From NCBI GenBank assembly GCA_902800595.1, contig CADCFA010000040.1, positions 1 to 43,041 of the forward strand: DNA of 43,041 bases, given 5' to 3'. This DNA is from an uncultured Prevotellaceae bacterium (GTDB taxonomy: Bacteria > Bacteroidota > Bacteroidia > Bacteroidales > Bacteroidaceae). Both the position numbers and the translations under genes were made by a program. The notes beneath the pieces were generated by a model that was not told where the DNA came from, did not search any database, and saw only the letters and a list, made by a program, of their open reading frames with translations. This document shows, in pieces, positions 7,909 to 16,950 of this stretch (positions are counted from its first letter, which is position 1; every line of letters starts with the position of its first letter).

Positions 7909-10900
7909 ATAGTCATGGATTTCGCCGTGGCTCTGAACTCAGGGGCATAGGCACAGCCTACGGTGCAGAGACCTGTCTCGTAAGTGCCGGCACGGTCGAT
8001 GTAGTATTCGGTCTCGATGACATGCTTGCCTTTCGACAGCATGTCGATGTAATAGTTCGTAGCATAGTCCTTTGGTGTACAGTAGGCGCCTTGTGTATAG
8101 CCACTCAGCTGGCGCACTGGCTCCATGCAGGCGGCACGGCGGTCAATGAGCTGCACGAAGTCGTAATCGCGGTCGGCAGTGATGGTGATGCGCACCTTGA
8201 TACGGTCGCCGACCTTCAGTTCACCCTTCGACAGAAGCTCACGGGTGACGGTGAGACCGGAAGCGGCAGCCTCAACAGACTTTGTGGGCTGCATGAACTG
8301 GGCATAGACCGCGCCCCAGGATGTGCCTTCTGAAGTCTTCTCGATGGTGAGGGTCTTGCTGGAGGCAGGCACGTTGGTCTTCACATAGCCGATGGCTGCA
8401 GTGGCCTTTGGCAGTTCGAGCGGCTGTTCATCCACCTTCAGCACCGACAGTTCCTGTGGTGCAAGGGCATTGCTACCCTGCAGGAAGGCATAGACGGCAT
8501 TCACGCTGTTGATAGGCGTATCCCATGCCTGGGTGCGCTTGGACTGGAGCAGCCAGCGCTGCATCTCACTGATGGTCTCTGTGTCGGCTGGCGTGAGGCG
8601 TTGCATGGCCTCAATGGCAACCGTCTGGGTGGGTATCTTATAGTCGAACCACGAATAGGTGGCACGCGGTGTGTCGTAGTAGCGCCCCATATCCTCACGA
8701 TACACGGTGTATTCCTTGAGCGACTGCACATACTCGGCAGCACGCTTGGGCTCGGTCTTGGAGAGGATGATGGCCGTGAGCGCCTTCTCATAGAGCGACT
8801 GGTTCTTGATCTCCTTCTTCAGCAGGGGCATCAGATAGGCGTTAGCTGCCTGAACATCGGCAGGAAGCTCACGACCGTCGAGGGTGGCGAGGTAGAGCCA
8901 CTGCAGGGCTTTGAAGCTGGGGAACGAGGGTTTGTAACCTTTCTTCGCCCATTTCTTCATCTCCTTCACCTCTTCGATGATCTCCTGTCCCATGAACTTA
9001 AAGGCTGACGAGAGCATCTGGGCAGTCTCCTGGTTCTCACCGGTCATTGCATTCAGGCGCACGAGCATCTCACTGATGCTGACGGTCATATAGAAGGAGC
9101 CAGGCATCTCAGGCCACCAGCTCCATGCACCATTGCTGCGCTGGAGCTTACGCAGCTTGTCGAGCGACTGCTGCAGGCGGTTCTGCATCAGGTTCGCATC
9201 GAAGAAGTCACCCATGCGCTGACGCTGTTCGGTCTCGTTGTCGGCATCGAGCACCCAGGGGGTCTCATTCAGCAGCAGATCCTTCAACTCCTGATTCTTC
9301 TCGAGTTGAGAGTTGAGTGCGGATACAGGCGTGTTCTGTGCTTCTTGTTTCCAGAGGTTGAAGACATGCTTGGCCTGTGGGTTCTGCTGGAGGATATGAC
9401 GACCGAGGGCATTGGCATAATAGGCTGCAGCCAGAGAGATGGCATTGTCGTTATCCGGTGTACCAACGACAGAGAGGGCCTGTGTCATCAACCAGGCGGG
9501 ATTGTTGGTATATTCCACCGTGAGTTTCGGTTGGGTGGCATCAGCTGGCACGAGCTTCGACAGATCGACAGTGGATACACCCGGATGATGCTGGGTGACA
9601 GGCACGGTGACGGTGACATGCTCCGTAGCAGGAAGGATGGGCAGGTAGTGCTGTTCACCATCGGAGAAGTCGGCACCACTGACGGTCATCTGACAGATCA
9701 GGAGTGATGTATTGGCAGTGAAGCCTGTCACATCGAAGTTGAAGCTGACAGGCGTTGTGCCACCTGCAGCTAAAGAGACGGGCTGCGACCACTCAGCGAC
9801 AACAGCTTCGGTCTCTGTATTCAGCAGGCGCAGACGGGCAGTACCGCTAAGAGCCCTTTCACTGGTATTGAAGATACGGGCAGAGATTGTGGCTGCATCG
9901 CCTTCACGCAGGAAGCGTGGCACGTTAGGCTGGATCATCACATCCTTCTGAGCAACAGCAAGACCTTCGATCAAGCCGTAGCACAGATCTTTCGTATGTG
10001 CCAAACCAAGTAGTCGCCAGGTAGTGAGACTCTCTGGCAACGTGAACTTCAGGGCTACGGAGCCATCCTCTGCTGTAGTAAGCTGGGGATAAAAGAAGGC
10101 GGTCTCATTCAGGTTCTCGCGCACCTGTACACTTTCTTCCTGTTGGGGGGCTGCTGCATTCGTGTCAGCAGCCTCATCCATCTTGACCTCAACGGCCTTC
10201 TCTTCCATCGCTACAGCCATTGGCATGGCTGCATCTTCAACGGCCATAGAAGCAACAGCATTCTTCATCCGCATGCGGGAGCCCATCAGAGCGCCACGGG
10301 AGAAGTGATAACGATGGAAATAGGGCGAGGGATAAACATCCTTATCGAAATGACTGAACACGAGGTCATGGACACTATCATGCCGCCAGTTATAAGTAGC
10401 GCCACCTGACATCTGATAACGGAAAGGAACGCCCCAGTGGGTATCAGGCATCGGTAGGTTATAATAAGGCGACAACGACCAATGATGAGCCTGCAGCTGG
10501 TCGAGGCTCTGGTCGTAGAGCGTTGCCATCAGCTGGGCTTCAACGGGCTTTCCCTGAGGATCGTGCACGGTGAGTGTCCACTCCTCCTGTTGACCAGGCT
10601 TCAGACGATCGCGGAAGGTGGTCCACTGCAGCTTCAGTTTCTTATCGGGCAACGGACGCCTGATGCGGGTGCTGTGGGTATAGCACTTGCCTTGCTTCAC
10701 CCAGGCATAGGTGAGCAGGAGCCCGTTCTTGTATTCATCCTTATAAGTAAACTTGCGGTTAATCAGCTGGTTGCTGCGTTTAACAGCACCACTCTCAATC
10801 ATCTTTTCACCGGCAAAGATGCTATAGACGATGTGCATATCAGGCGCAGACGAACCGACCTGGATAGTCACAGGCTGACCATCGTTAGGGAACTGACTGG

Positions 10901-13310
10901 CCGACTGATAGAACCAGTCGTCGGTCTCTGCGGCAGGGGTGGTGTCGCTGAGAGAGAACACCACGAAGTCACGCTTGAGGGTATCTCCCTGACAGGAAGC
11001 CTCCAGCGTATGCTTACCGCTCTTGAGCTTCTCACCGACAGAGAAGGTCTGCTGGGTCTTGACGGTCTGCCACTGTCCGTTGTCGATACGATAGCGCACA
11101 TCGGCATCAAGGTCCTTTCCTGCGGCATTCAACAGGTGGAACAGAGCCTTGGGCTGTTCATCGCGCAGCACCTTCTCTGGCAGATCCACGCTCAAAGCCT
11201 GCTTGCGGTTGCCAAGCGGCAGGGAGAGTTCACCATGATGGGTTTCTCCTGCTGTATCGGTCACATCGGCTGTTACCACAAAACTATAGAACATCGGATG
11301 ACTGGTCTCTGGCATATCGAAAGGCAGAAGTGCCTCAAACTGACCTTCGGCATCGGTCTTGGCTTCACCGCTATACACCTCAACACCATCGTTGCCATAG
11401 CCTAAAACGGCAGAATCCCAGTAACGACTGTACGACCACCACCAGAAAGCGGTACGACGGGTGACCTTATAACTGACCTTTGCCTCCTGTACGGGTACCC
11501 CAGCATAGCTCAGGGCGACACCTTTCACGGTGATGGTGTCACCGGCAGCATAGGCTTGTTTGACTTCTGGGAAGTCAACATGGAACGTAGGACGTTTGTA
11601 TTCCTCCACACGGATGGTGTGCGACTGTCCGTTGACACGTACCGTAAACAGGCCTGAGAGACCTGTAGAGGGGATGGTAAGCTCGGCAGCGCACGTTCCG
11701 TATGCATCGGTGACGGCGCTCTTCTCTGCCACTTGTTTGCCATTGGCATCCATCAGTTTGAACCACACCTGTTGCGCACTGTCCACAGCGTGGTTCATAC
11801 CCTGACGTACCTGATAAAGGATGGCTGCGGCATGGACGGTCTGACCGGGACGGTAGATGCTCCGGTCGGTATAGATACAGGTACGCGACACATTGTCCTG
11901 ACCTTGGTAATAGCTGTACTGATTGTTGGCAGTGAGTTCCGGACAGGCCTTATCATCATCCGTATAGGCAAACACCTCACGCTGGTGTCTGGGATTGTCG
12001 GTCTTCAGGAGATATTCACCCTTGGCATCAGTGACCGCGTTGACAACCTTATCCTTGCCATAATGTTTCTCTGTGATGCGCAGATGAGCGCCAGCGATGG
12101 GCTGACCGGTAGAGGCATGTACCACCACATAACGGAAGGCCTCTGGCTGGGGCTCCATGATGGTATAGACATCAGTCACGTAATGGAGCTTACGCACAGG
12201 TTCAGTGGCGGGTGCAGAGGTAAACTCCACCATATACACACCAACGGGCAGTGCGGGCAGTGTCAGAGAGTCGTCGAAGAGCTCGTAGGGTTCCTTACCC
12301 GTATAGGTTCGCTTCTCCTCTGCGGCAACACCGGTAATCAGTTTCTTGATCTTCTGATAACCTTGGTCGTAAGAGGGTGAAGCATCAAGGTCACCATTGG
12401 CATTCAGGCGATACACCTTCATCGTGACAGACGACAGATGGCGCAAGCGTTCGAGTTTGATGGTCTGCGACTGTCGGGGAAGTACCACCTGATGATCATA
12501 GGACACATGATACTGATGATTGGTGAGCTCACGCTCCGCATTGCGCAGGACAGCCATCCGTTTCCAACTGCCCCACTGCTGGAGGGCTTCATGGATATAG
12601 GCGATTCGCTCTGCCACAGGCAGACCATACATCCGTTCATAGCGGGCAATAGCCAGCTCACCACATTCCTTCAGGTCACGGTATTCAGCAATCAAGGCAT
12701 CCAGTTCCTCAATCTTGGCGTATTGTTTCAGATTAGCAACCACCAGACAGGCAGCTGCACGGTTACCAGATCGTTTGTAATAGTCATAGAGAGGCGTCAG
12801 ATCGTCTAACTCATAACCTACGATACTCAGTAAGTCGTGGTTGAAATAACGGCTGTCAGAGCCTTTCTTCACGAAGGGCACATAGTCATCTTCCTTCACT
12901 TGAGCGAGTTTCTCACAGAGCTGTGGTGTCAGCACAGGCCGTTCGGCTTTCATCTCCAGATCACTGTTGTTGTTGATCACCCGGTAAAGGACGGTCTGAT
13001 AGATCAGGCGCAGCACTTCATCCTGAGCCGATGTCCCACGTTGCTGGATTCTCTCGACAGCAGGTTTCAACGAGTCGGGTGCAATCACACTCATCACCTG
13101 AGCTGCATTCAGTTCGGCTTTCAACAATTGACCGTAGGCATTCTCTTTCTCAGCCTTAGCTACAATCTTCTGCAACACTTCATACTGGGTTTTAGGCAGG
13201 TCTTTCTGTTCTGCCTCAACAGCCTTTTTCCAAAGTTCAGCATATGATTGTCCAAATATCCACATAGGTAACATTAAAACAGCAAACAATAATAAATACT
13301 TCTTCTTCAT
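7893..13310 (-). CDS. Bacterial alpha-2-macroglobulin-family protein (MG2 + A2M domains)
   Basis: The 1805-residue secreted protein has a signal peptide (KKKYLLLFAVLMLPMWIFG) without a lipobox cysteine. The start at 13310 is preferred to the first ATG at 13352, because that lies in the -7 box and would add a polar extension before the signal peptide. Recognisable parts are an MG2 domain with the typical DRSIYRPGQTVHAAAI, the following YKRPTF segment, and an A2M (PF00207-type) domain with NETAFFYPQL and LPESLTTWRLLGLAHT, then an alpha-helical thioester-like region and a C-terminal receptor-like domain. The CGEQ thioester is absent; the matching place reads GTPDNDNAIS. A Met/Ala/Glu-rich linker (about residues 1007-1066) sits just before the A2M domain. 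The family traps proteases or protects the envelope. It heads the operon. Confidence 0.9.
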   Translation of the reverse strand: MKKKYLLLFAVLMLPMWIFGQSYAELWKKAVEAEQKDLPKTQYEVLQKIVAKAEKENAYGQLLKAELNAAQVMSVIAPDSLKPAVERIQQRGTSAQDEVLRLIYQTVLYRVINNNSDLEMKAERPVLTPQLCEKLAQVKEDDYVPFVKKGSDSRYFNHDLLSIVGYELDDLTPLYDYYKRSGNRAAACLVVANLKQYAKIEELDALIAEYRDLKECGELAIARYERMYGLPVAERIAYIHEALQQWGSWKRMAVLRNAERELTNHQYHVSYDHQVVLPRQSQTIKLERLRHLSSVTMKVYRLNANGDLDASPSYDQGYQKIKKLITGVAAEEKRTYTGKEPYELFDDSLTLPALPVGVYMVEFTSAPATEPVRKLHYVTDVYTIMEPQPEAFRYVVVHASTGQPIAGAHLRITEKHYGKDKVVNAVTDAKGEYLLKTDNPRHQREVFAYTDDDKACPELTANNQYSYYQGQDNVSRTCIYTDRSIYRPGQTVHAAAILYQVRQGMNHAVDSAQQVWFKLMDANGKQVAEKSAVTDAYGTCAAELTIPSTGLSGLFTVRVNGQSHTIRVEEYKRPTFHVDFPEVKQAYAAGDTITVKGVALSYAGVPVQEAKVSYKVTRRTAFWWWSYSRYWDSAVLGYGNDGVEVYSGEAKTDAEGQFEALLPFDMPETSHPMFYSFVVTADVTDTAGETHHGELSLPLGNRKQALSVDLPEKVLRDEQPKALFHLLNAAGKDLDADVRYRIDNGQWQTVKTQQTFSVGEKLKSGKHTLEASCQGDTLKRDFVVFSLSDTTPAAETDDWFYQSASQFPNDGQPVTIQVGSSAPDMHIVYSIFAGEKMIESGAVKRSNQLINRKFTYKDEYKNGLLLTYAWVKQGKCYTHSTRIRRPLPDKKLKLQWTTFRDRLKPGQQEEWTLTVHDPQGKPVEAQLMATLYDQSLDQLQAHHWSLSPYYNLPMPDTHWGVPFRYQMSGGATYNWRHDSVHDLVFSHFDKDVYPSPYFHRYHFSRGALMGSRMRMKNAVASMAVEDAAMPMAVAMEEKAVEVKMDEAADTNAAAPQQEESVQVRENLNETAFFYPQLTTAEDGSVALKFTLPESLTTWRLLGLAHTKDLCYGLIEGLAVAQKDVMIQPNVPRFLREGDAATISARIFNTSERALSGTARLRLLNTETEAVVAEWSQPVSLAAGGTTPVSFNFDVTGFTANTSLLICQMTVSGADFSDGEQHYLPILPATEHVTVTVPVTQHHPGVSTVDLSKLVPADATQPKLTVEYTNNPAWLMTQALSVVGTPDNDNAISLAAAYYANALGRHILQQNPQAKHVFNLWKQEAQNTPVSALNSQLEKNQELKDLLLNETPWVLDADNETEQRQRMGDFFDANLMQNRLQQSLDKLRKLQRSNGAWSWWPEMPGSFYMTVSISEMLVRLNAMTGENQETAQMLSSAFKFMGQEIIEEVKEMKKWAKKGYKPSFPSFKALQWLYLATLDGRELPADVQAANAYLMPLLKKEIKNQSLYEKALTAIILSKTEPKRAAEYVQSLKEYTVYREDMGRYYDTPRATYSWFDYKIPTQTVAIEAMQRLTPADTETISEMQRWLLQSKRTQAWDTPINSVNAVYAFLQGSNALAPQELSVLKVDEQPLELPKATAAIGYVKTNVPASSKTLTIEKTSEGTSWGAVYAQFMQPTKSVEAAASGLTVTRELLSKGELKVGDRIKVRITITADRDYDFVQLIDRRAACMEPVRQLSGYTQGAYCTPKDYATNYYIDMLSKGKHVIETEYYIDRAGTYETGLCTVGCAYAPEFRATAKSMTIKVKR

Positions 13311-13349
13311 TTTTTGTCGAGTGTGAGTTCTTTCGTCAATTTTATTTGG

Positions 13350-13357
13350 CAAAGGTA
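13350..13357 (-). promoter_or_regulatory. Candidate -7 box for the A2M operon
   Basis: On the - strand TACCTTTG matches the Bacteroidota TAnnTTTG box, about 40 bases before the chosen ATG. A matching TTTG at the -33 position is not seen at the expected 20-base spacing, so support is moderate. Confidence 0.5.
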
Positions 13358-13454
13358 AAGAATATATTTGAATTTTATTTGGAAATTATGAATTATTATA
13401 TTATCTTTGAATTTCATTCGAAGATAGGCTGCATCTCAAAAATATCCAAATAAA

Positions 13455-13478
13455 TTTGGTATTTTATTCGATTTGTGC
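13455..13478 (+). promoter_or_regulatory. Truncated promoter: -33 box and spacer without a -7 box
   Basis: TTTG at 13455-13458 is followed by a 20-base spacer, where other promoters in this window place TAnnTTTG. Here the next eight bases, TCAATCCG, are already acyl-CoA synthetase coding sequence. Just upstream (about 13367-13450) are AT-rich near-repeats (TTTGAATTTTATTTGG, TTTGAATTTCATTCG) and a palindrome CCAAAT-AA-ATTTGG that includes the -33 box. The promoter appears cut off at the -7 position. Confidence 0.5.
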
Positions 13479-15541
13479 TCAATCCGAGGAGCATCGTCGT
13501 GATCGGCGGCTCCAATAATGTGCATAAGCCTGGTGGCGCCATCGTAAGAAACATCATCAACGGCGGTTACCAAGGTGATCTCAGGATCGTCAACCCGAAG
13601 GAGGATGAAGTGCAGGGCATCAAGACCTGTCACGACGTGAAGGATCTGCCACAGACCGATCTGGCTGTGCTCGTGGTGGCAGCGAAGTTCTGTCCCGACT
13701 ACGTGGAGTTCCTCTGTAGTGAGAAAGGGGTCAGAGCCTTCGTCATCATCTCTGCAGGCTTCGGTGAGGAGACACATGAGGGTGCCATCCTCGAACAGCG
13801 CATCCTGGATGCCTGTGAGAAGCACGGGGCTGCTCTCATTGGACCGAACTGCATCGGACTGTTGAACCGTAACCATCACAGCGTGTTCACCCTACCGATT
13901 CCTAATCTGGATCCGAAGGGTGTGGACTTCATCTCAGGCTCTGGTGCAACGGCGGTGTTCATCCTCGAGAGTGCGGTCAGCAAGGGCTTGCAGTTCAACA
14001 GCGTGTGGAGCATCGGCAATGGCAAGCAGATCGGCATCGAGGATGTGCTGCAGTATATGGACGAGCACTTCAATCCTGAGACCGACTCAAAGGTTAAGCT
14101 ACTCTATATTGAGAATATCTCAAATCCAGACAAGCTGTTGTTCCATGCCAGTAGTCTGATTCGCAAGGGCTGTCGCATCGCAGCCATCAAGGCAGGTTCG
14201 TCAGAGAGTGGATCACGGGCTGCCTCTTCCCATACAGGGGCTATCGCATCTTCTGATGCAGCAGTAGAAGCACTCTTCCGTAAGGCTGGTATCGTGCGCT
14301 GTTTCTCACGTGAGGAACTCACCACAGCCGGCTGTATCTTTATGGTCACCTCCCACCTCTCATCCGTCAGTTCACGATCTTCTTTCAACTTCGCGATAGT
14401 CACCCATGCAGGGGGACCTGGTGTGATGCTTACCGATGCACTGTCGAAGGGCGGTCTGAGCGTACCGAAACTGGAAGGACCTCTGGCCGATGAACTGAAA
14501 GGCAAGCTCTTCCCTGGTTCTTCTGTTGCAAACCCCATCGACTTCCTGGCTACGGGTACACCGGAACAACTGGGAACAATCATCGACTATTGCGAAAATA
14601 AGTTTGAAGATATCGATGCCATTGCGGTCATCTATGGCACACCAGGACTCACGCGGCTCTTTGAGGCTTACGACGTGTTGGACAAGAAGATCAAGGAATG
14701 CAAGAAGCCTATCTTCCCTATCCTACCAAGCCTGCATACTGCAGGTCCGGAGGTGGAAGCGTTTCTGAAGCGTGGTCATGTGAACTTCAGCGATGAGGTA
14801 ACACTGGCAACGACACTCTCTCAGATCATGCGCACACCTCAGCCTGCACCACCTGAAGTGCAGTTATACGGCATCGACATCCCCAGACTCAACAAGATCA
14901 TCATGGGCATCAACGAGAATGGCTACGTACCGCCTCAGACCGTACGCGACATCCTTTCCTGTGCAGGTATTCCTTTAGTACCAGAGATGGTAAGCACCGC
15001 TAAAGACGAGCTCCTTGCTTTCGCTGAGAAGGTGGGCTATCCTGTTGTCGCAAAGGTTGTCGGTCCTGTCCACAAGAGCGATGTAGGCGGTGTGGCACTG
15101 AACATCCGTACTGCCGAACATCTGGCACTGGAATACAACCGGATGATGAAGATAGAGGGTGCTACGGGGGTGATGGTGCAGAAAATGCTGAAAGGTACCG
15201 AACTCTTCATCGGTGCGAAGTATGAGGAGCGCTTCGGTCATGTGGTACTCTGTGGCTTGGGCGGTATCTTCGTGGAGGTGTTGAAGGATGTGTCGTCTGG
15301 TCTGGCACCTCTGAGCTATGCTGAAGCCTACTCGATGATCCATTCCCTTCGTGGCTATAAGATCCTGAAGGGTACGCGCGGACAGAAAGGCATCAACGAA
15401 CAGAAATATGCGGAGATCATCGTTCGTCTCTCTACACTGCTCCGTTTTGCGACGGAGATCAAGGAGATGGATCTCAATCCATTGCTGGCTGATGAAGATG
15501 GAGTAGTAGCAGTTGACGCACGAATTCTCATTGAAAAATGA
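13475..15541 (+). CDS. ADP-forming acyl-CoA synthetase (acetate-CoA ligase type), start probably lost
   Basis: The fused alpha-beta enzyme interconverts acyl-CoA, ADP and phosphate with acid, CoA and ATP, so it can harvest ATP from acetyl- or other acyl-CoA. The domains run in order: Rossmann CoA-binding (SIVVIGGSNNVHKPGG at the very start), two succinyl-CoA-ligase flavodoxin-like domains with the phospho-histidine segment ASSHTGAIASSD, and a C-terminal ATP-grasp domain (EKVGYPVVAKVVGPVHKSDVGGV). At 688 residues it is nearly complete, but family members have about six more residues (M....LL) before NPRSIVV. Here the only start is a GTG inside a promoter-like sequence with no leader or ribosome site, and an in-frame TAA lies seven codons upstream. 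It is followed by the flavoprotein gene after 19 bases. Confidence 0.88.
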   Translation: MLNPRSIVVIGGSNNVHKPGGAIVRNIINGGYQGDLRIVNPKEDEVQGIKTCHDVKDLPQTDLAVLVVAAKFCPDYVEFLCSEKGVRAFVIISAGFGEETHEGAILEQRILDACEKHGAALIGPNCIGLLNRNHHSVFTLPIPNLDPKGVDFISGSGATAVFILESAVSKGLQFNSVWSIGNGKQIGIEDVLQYMDEHFNPETDSKVKLLYIENISNPDKLLFHASSLIRKGCRIAAIKAGSSESGSRAASSHTGAIASSDAAVEALFRKAGIVRCFSREELTTAGCIFMVTSHLSSVSSRSSFNFAIVTHAGGPGVMLTDALSKGGLSVPKLEGPLADELKGKLFPGSSVANPIDFLATGTPEQLGTIIDYCENKFEDIDAIAVIYGTPGLTRLFEAYDVLDKKIKECKKPIFPILPSLHTAGPEVEAFLKRGHVNFSDEVTLATTLSQIMRTPQPAPPEVQLYGIDIPRLNKIIMGINENGYVPPQTVRDILSCAGIPLVPEMVSTAKDELLAFAEKVGYPVVAKVVGPVHKSDVGGVALNIRTAEHLALEYNRMMKIEGATGVMVQKMLKGTELFIGAKYEERFGHVVLCGLGGIFVEVLKDVSSGLAPLSYAEAYSMIHSLRGYKILKGTRGQKGINEQKYAEIIVRLSTLLRFATEIKEMDLNPLLADEDGVVAVDARILIEK

Positions 15542-15567
15542 GAAATGTAAAAATGTAAAAATGAGGA
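15531..15567 (+). repeat. AAAAATG(T/A) repeat linking stop and start codons
   Basis: The gap between the acyl-CoA synthetase and flavoprotein genes is GAAAAATGAG, then AAATGTAAAAATGTA, then AAAAATGAGG. The first unit holds the stop TGA and the last the start ATG. The middle units read ATG TAA, a start codon directly followed by a stop, twice. Confidence 0.8.
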
Positions 15568-16721
15568 CGGCGATTATCGGTGGTGGTGCCGCAGGCTTCT
15601 TCCTGGCCATCAATCTCAAAGAGATGATGCCTACGATGGAAGTGACGATCTTCGAGAAGTCGAAGAAGGTACTGGCGAAGGTGGAGGTGTCGGGTGGTGG
15701 ACGTTGCAACTGCACGAACTCCTTTGCAGAAGTCAGCGACCTGTCACAGGTCTATCCACGTGGACACCGGTTGATGAAGCGTCTCTTCAAGACCTTTGAT
15801 TACCACGATGCGTATGACTGGTTCGAGAAGCATGGTGTACGACTGGTGACACAGGACGACGAGTGTGTGTTTCCTGTCTCACAGGATTCCCATACCATCA
15901 TCAACACCTTCCTGCTTTATGCCAAACGGTTAGGCGTGGAGATCCTGACCGAACGGAAGATTACTTCTCTCGACGAACTGAAAGACTACGACTACATCGC
16001 TGTGACGACTGGTGGCGGTACGGCTTCCATGGCTGGTGTGCCAACGATAGAGAACGTACCGTCACTGTTTACCTTCAACATCGAAGACGAGGCGTTACAT
16101 GCTCTGATGGGAACGGTGGTGGAAGAGGCAACTGCCTATATCCCTGGTACTAAGTTCAAGGCATCTGGTCCACTGCTCATCACCCACTGGGGAATGAGCG
16201 GTCCGGCTATCTTACGCCTCTCCAGCTATGCAGCACGCGAACTGCATGAGCATCTGTATCAGATGCCGTTGGCTGTCAATTGGTGCAGTAGAAAGGATGC
16301 CGAGGTACAGACAGGACTGCAGAACATCATGGCGCAGCATCCTCAGAAGCAGTTAGCAACGATACGTCCTTTCAATCTCCCTACCCGACTGTGGAACTAT
16401 CTTCTGGAGAAGACCTTAGGAGAACGGGCTCAGTATCGCTGGCAGCATCTCACACAGAAGGACCTGAACCGTTTGACCAACTGTCTCTGCAACGACAACT
16501 ATCAGATTGCTGGCCGTGCAGCCTTCAAGGATGAGTTTGTCACCTGCGGGGGTGTCAGTCTCTCTGCTGTCGATGCCAACACCTTGGAAAGCAAAGACCT
16601 CCCCTGCGTCTTCTTTGCAGGAGAGGTCCTCGATATCGATGGTGTCACGGGCGGCTTTAACTTCCAGGCAGCCTGGACGACAGCTTATATCGTGGCACAG
16701 GCTATTGCCAGGCACCATTAA
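15561..16721 (+). CDS. HI0933/YhiN-family FAD-dependent oxidoreductase
   Basis: The 386-residue flavoprotein belongs to the HI0933-like (BaiN/RdsA) family of NAD(P)/FAD-dependent oxidoreductases. The N-terminal dinucleotide fold reads AIIGGGAAGFFLAINL, followed by the family motif EVSGGGRCNCTNS near residue 50, and the C-terminal FAD motif FFAGEVLDIDGVTGGFNFQAAW near residue 350. I choose the ATG at 15561 because the fold starts right after it; an upstream in-frame ATG at 15513 would overlap the previous gene by 29 bases and give an unlikely polar N-terminus. The physiological substrate is not known for most members. Its 3' end meets the convergent ACP gene with only four bases between the stop codons and no terminator. 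Confidence 0.88.
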   Translation: MRTAIIGGGAAGFFLAINLKEMMPTMEVTIFEKSKKVLAKVEVSGGGRCNCTNSFAEVSDLSQVYPRGHRLMKRLFKTFDYHDAYDWFEKHGVRLVTQDDECVFPVSQDSHTIINTFLLYAKRLGVEILTERKITSLDELKDYDYIAVTTGGGTASMAGVPTIENVPSLFTFNIEDEALHALMGTVVEEATAYIPGTKFKASGPLLITHWGMSGPAILRLSSYAARELHEHLYQMPLAVNWCSRKDAEVQTGLQNIMAQHPQKQLATIRPFNLPTRLWNYLLEKTLGERAQYRWQHLTQKDLNRLTNCLCNDNYQIAGRAAFKDEFVTCGGVSLSAVDANTLESKDLPCVFFAGEVLDIDGVTGGFNFQAAWTTAYIVAQAIARHH

Positions 16722-16725
16722 ATAC

Positions 16726-16950
16726 TTATTTCAGCTTCGATGCCACAAGGGCTTCCAGACTGTCGAGCGACTTCAGGTTACGTGGGGTGGCATCGGTAGC
16801 CTCCAAGCGGATACCATAGGCATCAGAGAGTACCATCAGGATGGTTGTCACCCCCAAGGAGTCGAGTTCACTAAACAGGAATTCTGAATCGAAATCTACT
16901 AAAGGTAAGGCGTCTTCTAATAATTCTCTTATATGTTCTTTTTCTTTCAT
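16726..16950 (-). CDS. Acyl carrier protein
   Basis: This 74-residue acyl carrier protein has the phosphopantetheine-attachment motif DSLGV with Ser31 and an acidic helix before it (LLEDALPLVDFDSEF). It starts within the end of the ketoacyl synthase gene through an ATGA overlap, so translation of the two is coupled. It is not the housekeeping AcpP, which would show the highly conserved GADSLDTVEL context; here the text is SELDSLGVTTILM. It therefore looks like a dedicated carrier for the synthase and reductase encoded just upstream in the same operon. Confidence 0.85.
   Translation of the reverse strand: MKEKEHIRELLEDALPLVDFDSEFLFSELDSLGVTTILMVLSDAYGIRLEATDATPRNLKSLDSLEALVASKLK

Noticed and set aside
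10482-11405. Open frame of 307 codons opposite the A2M-like gene
   Set aside because: Antisense shadow; the - strand gene has clear MG2 and A2M motifs throughout.
13311-13352. Earlier ATG of the A2M-like gene at 13352
   Set aside because: It overlaps the -7 box and would put 14 polar residues before a clean signal peptide.
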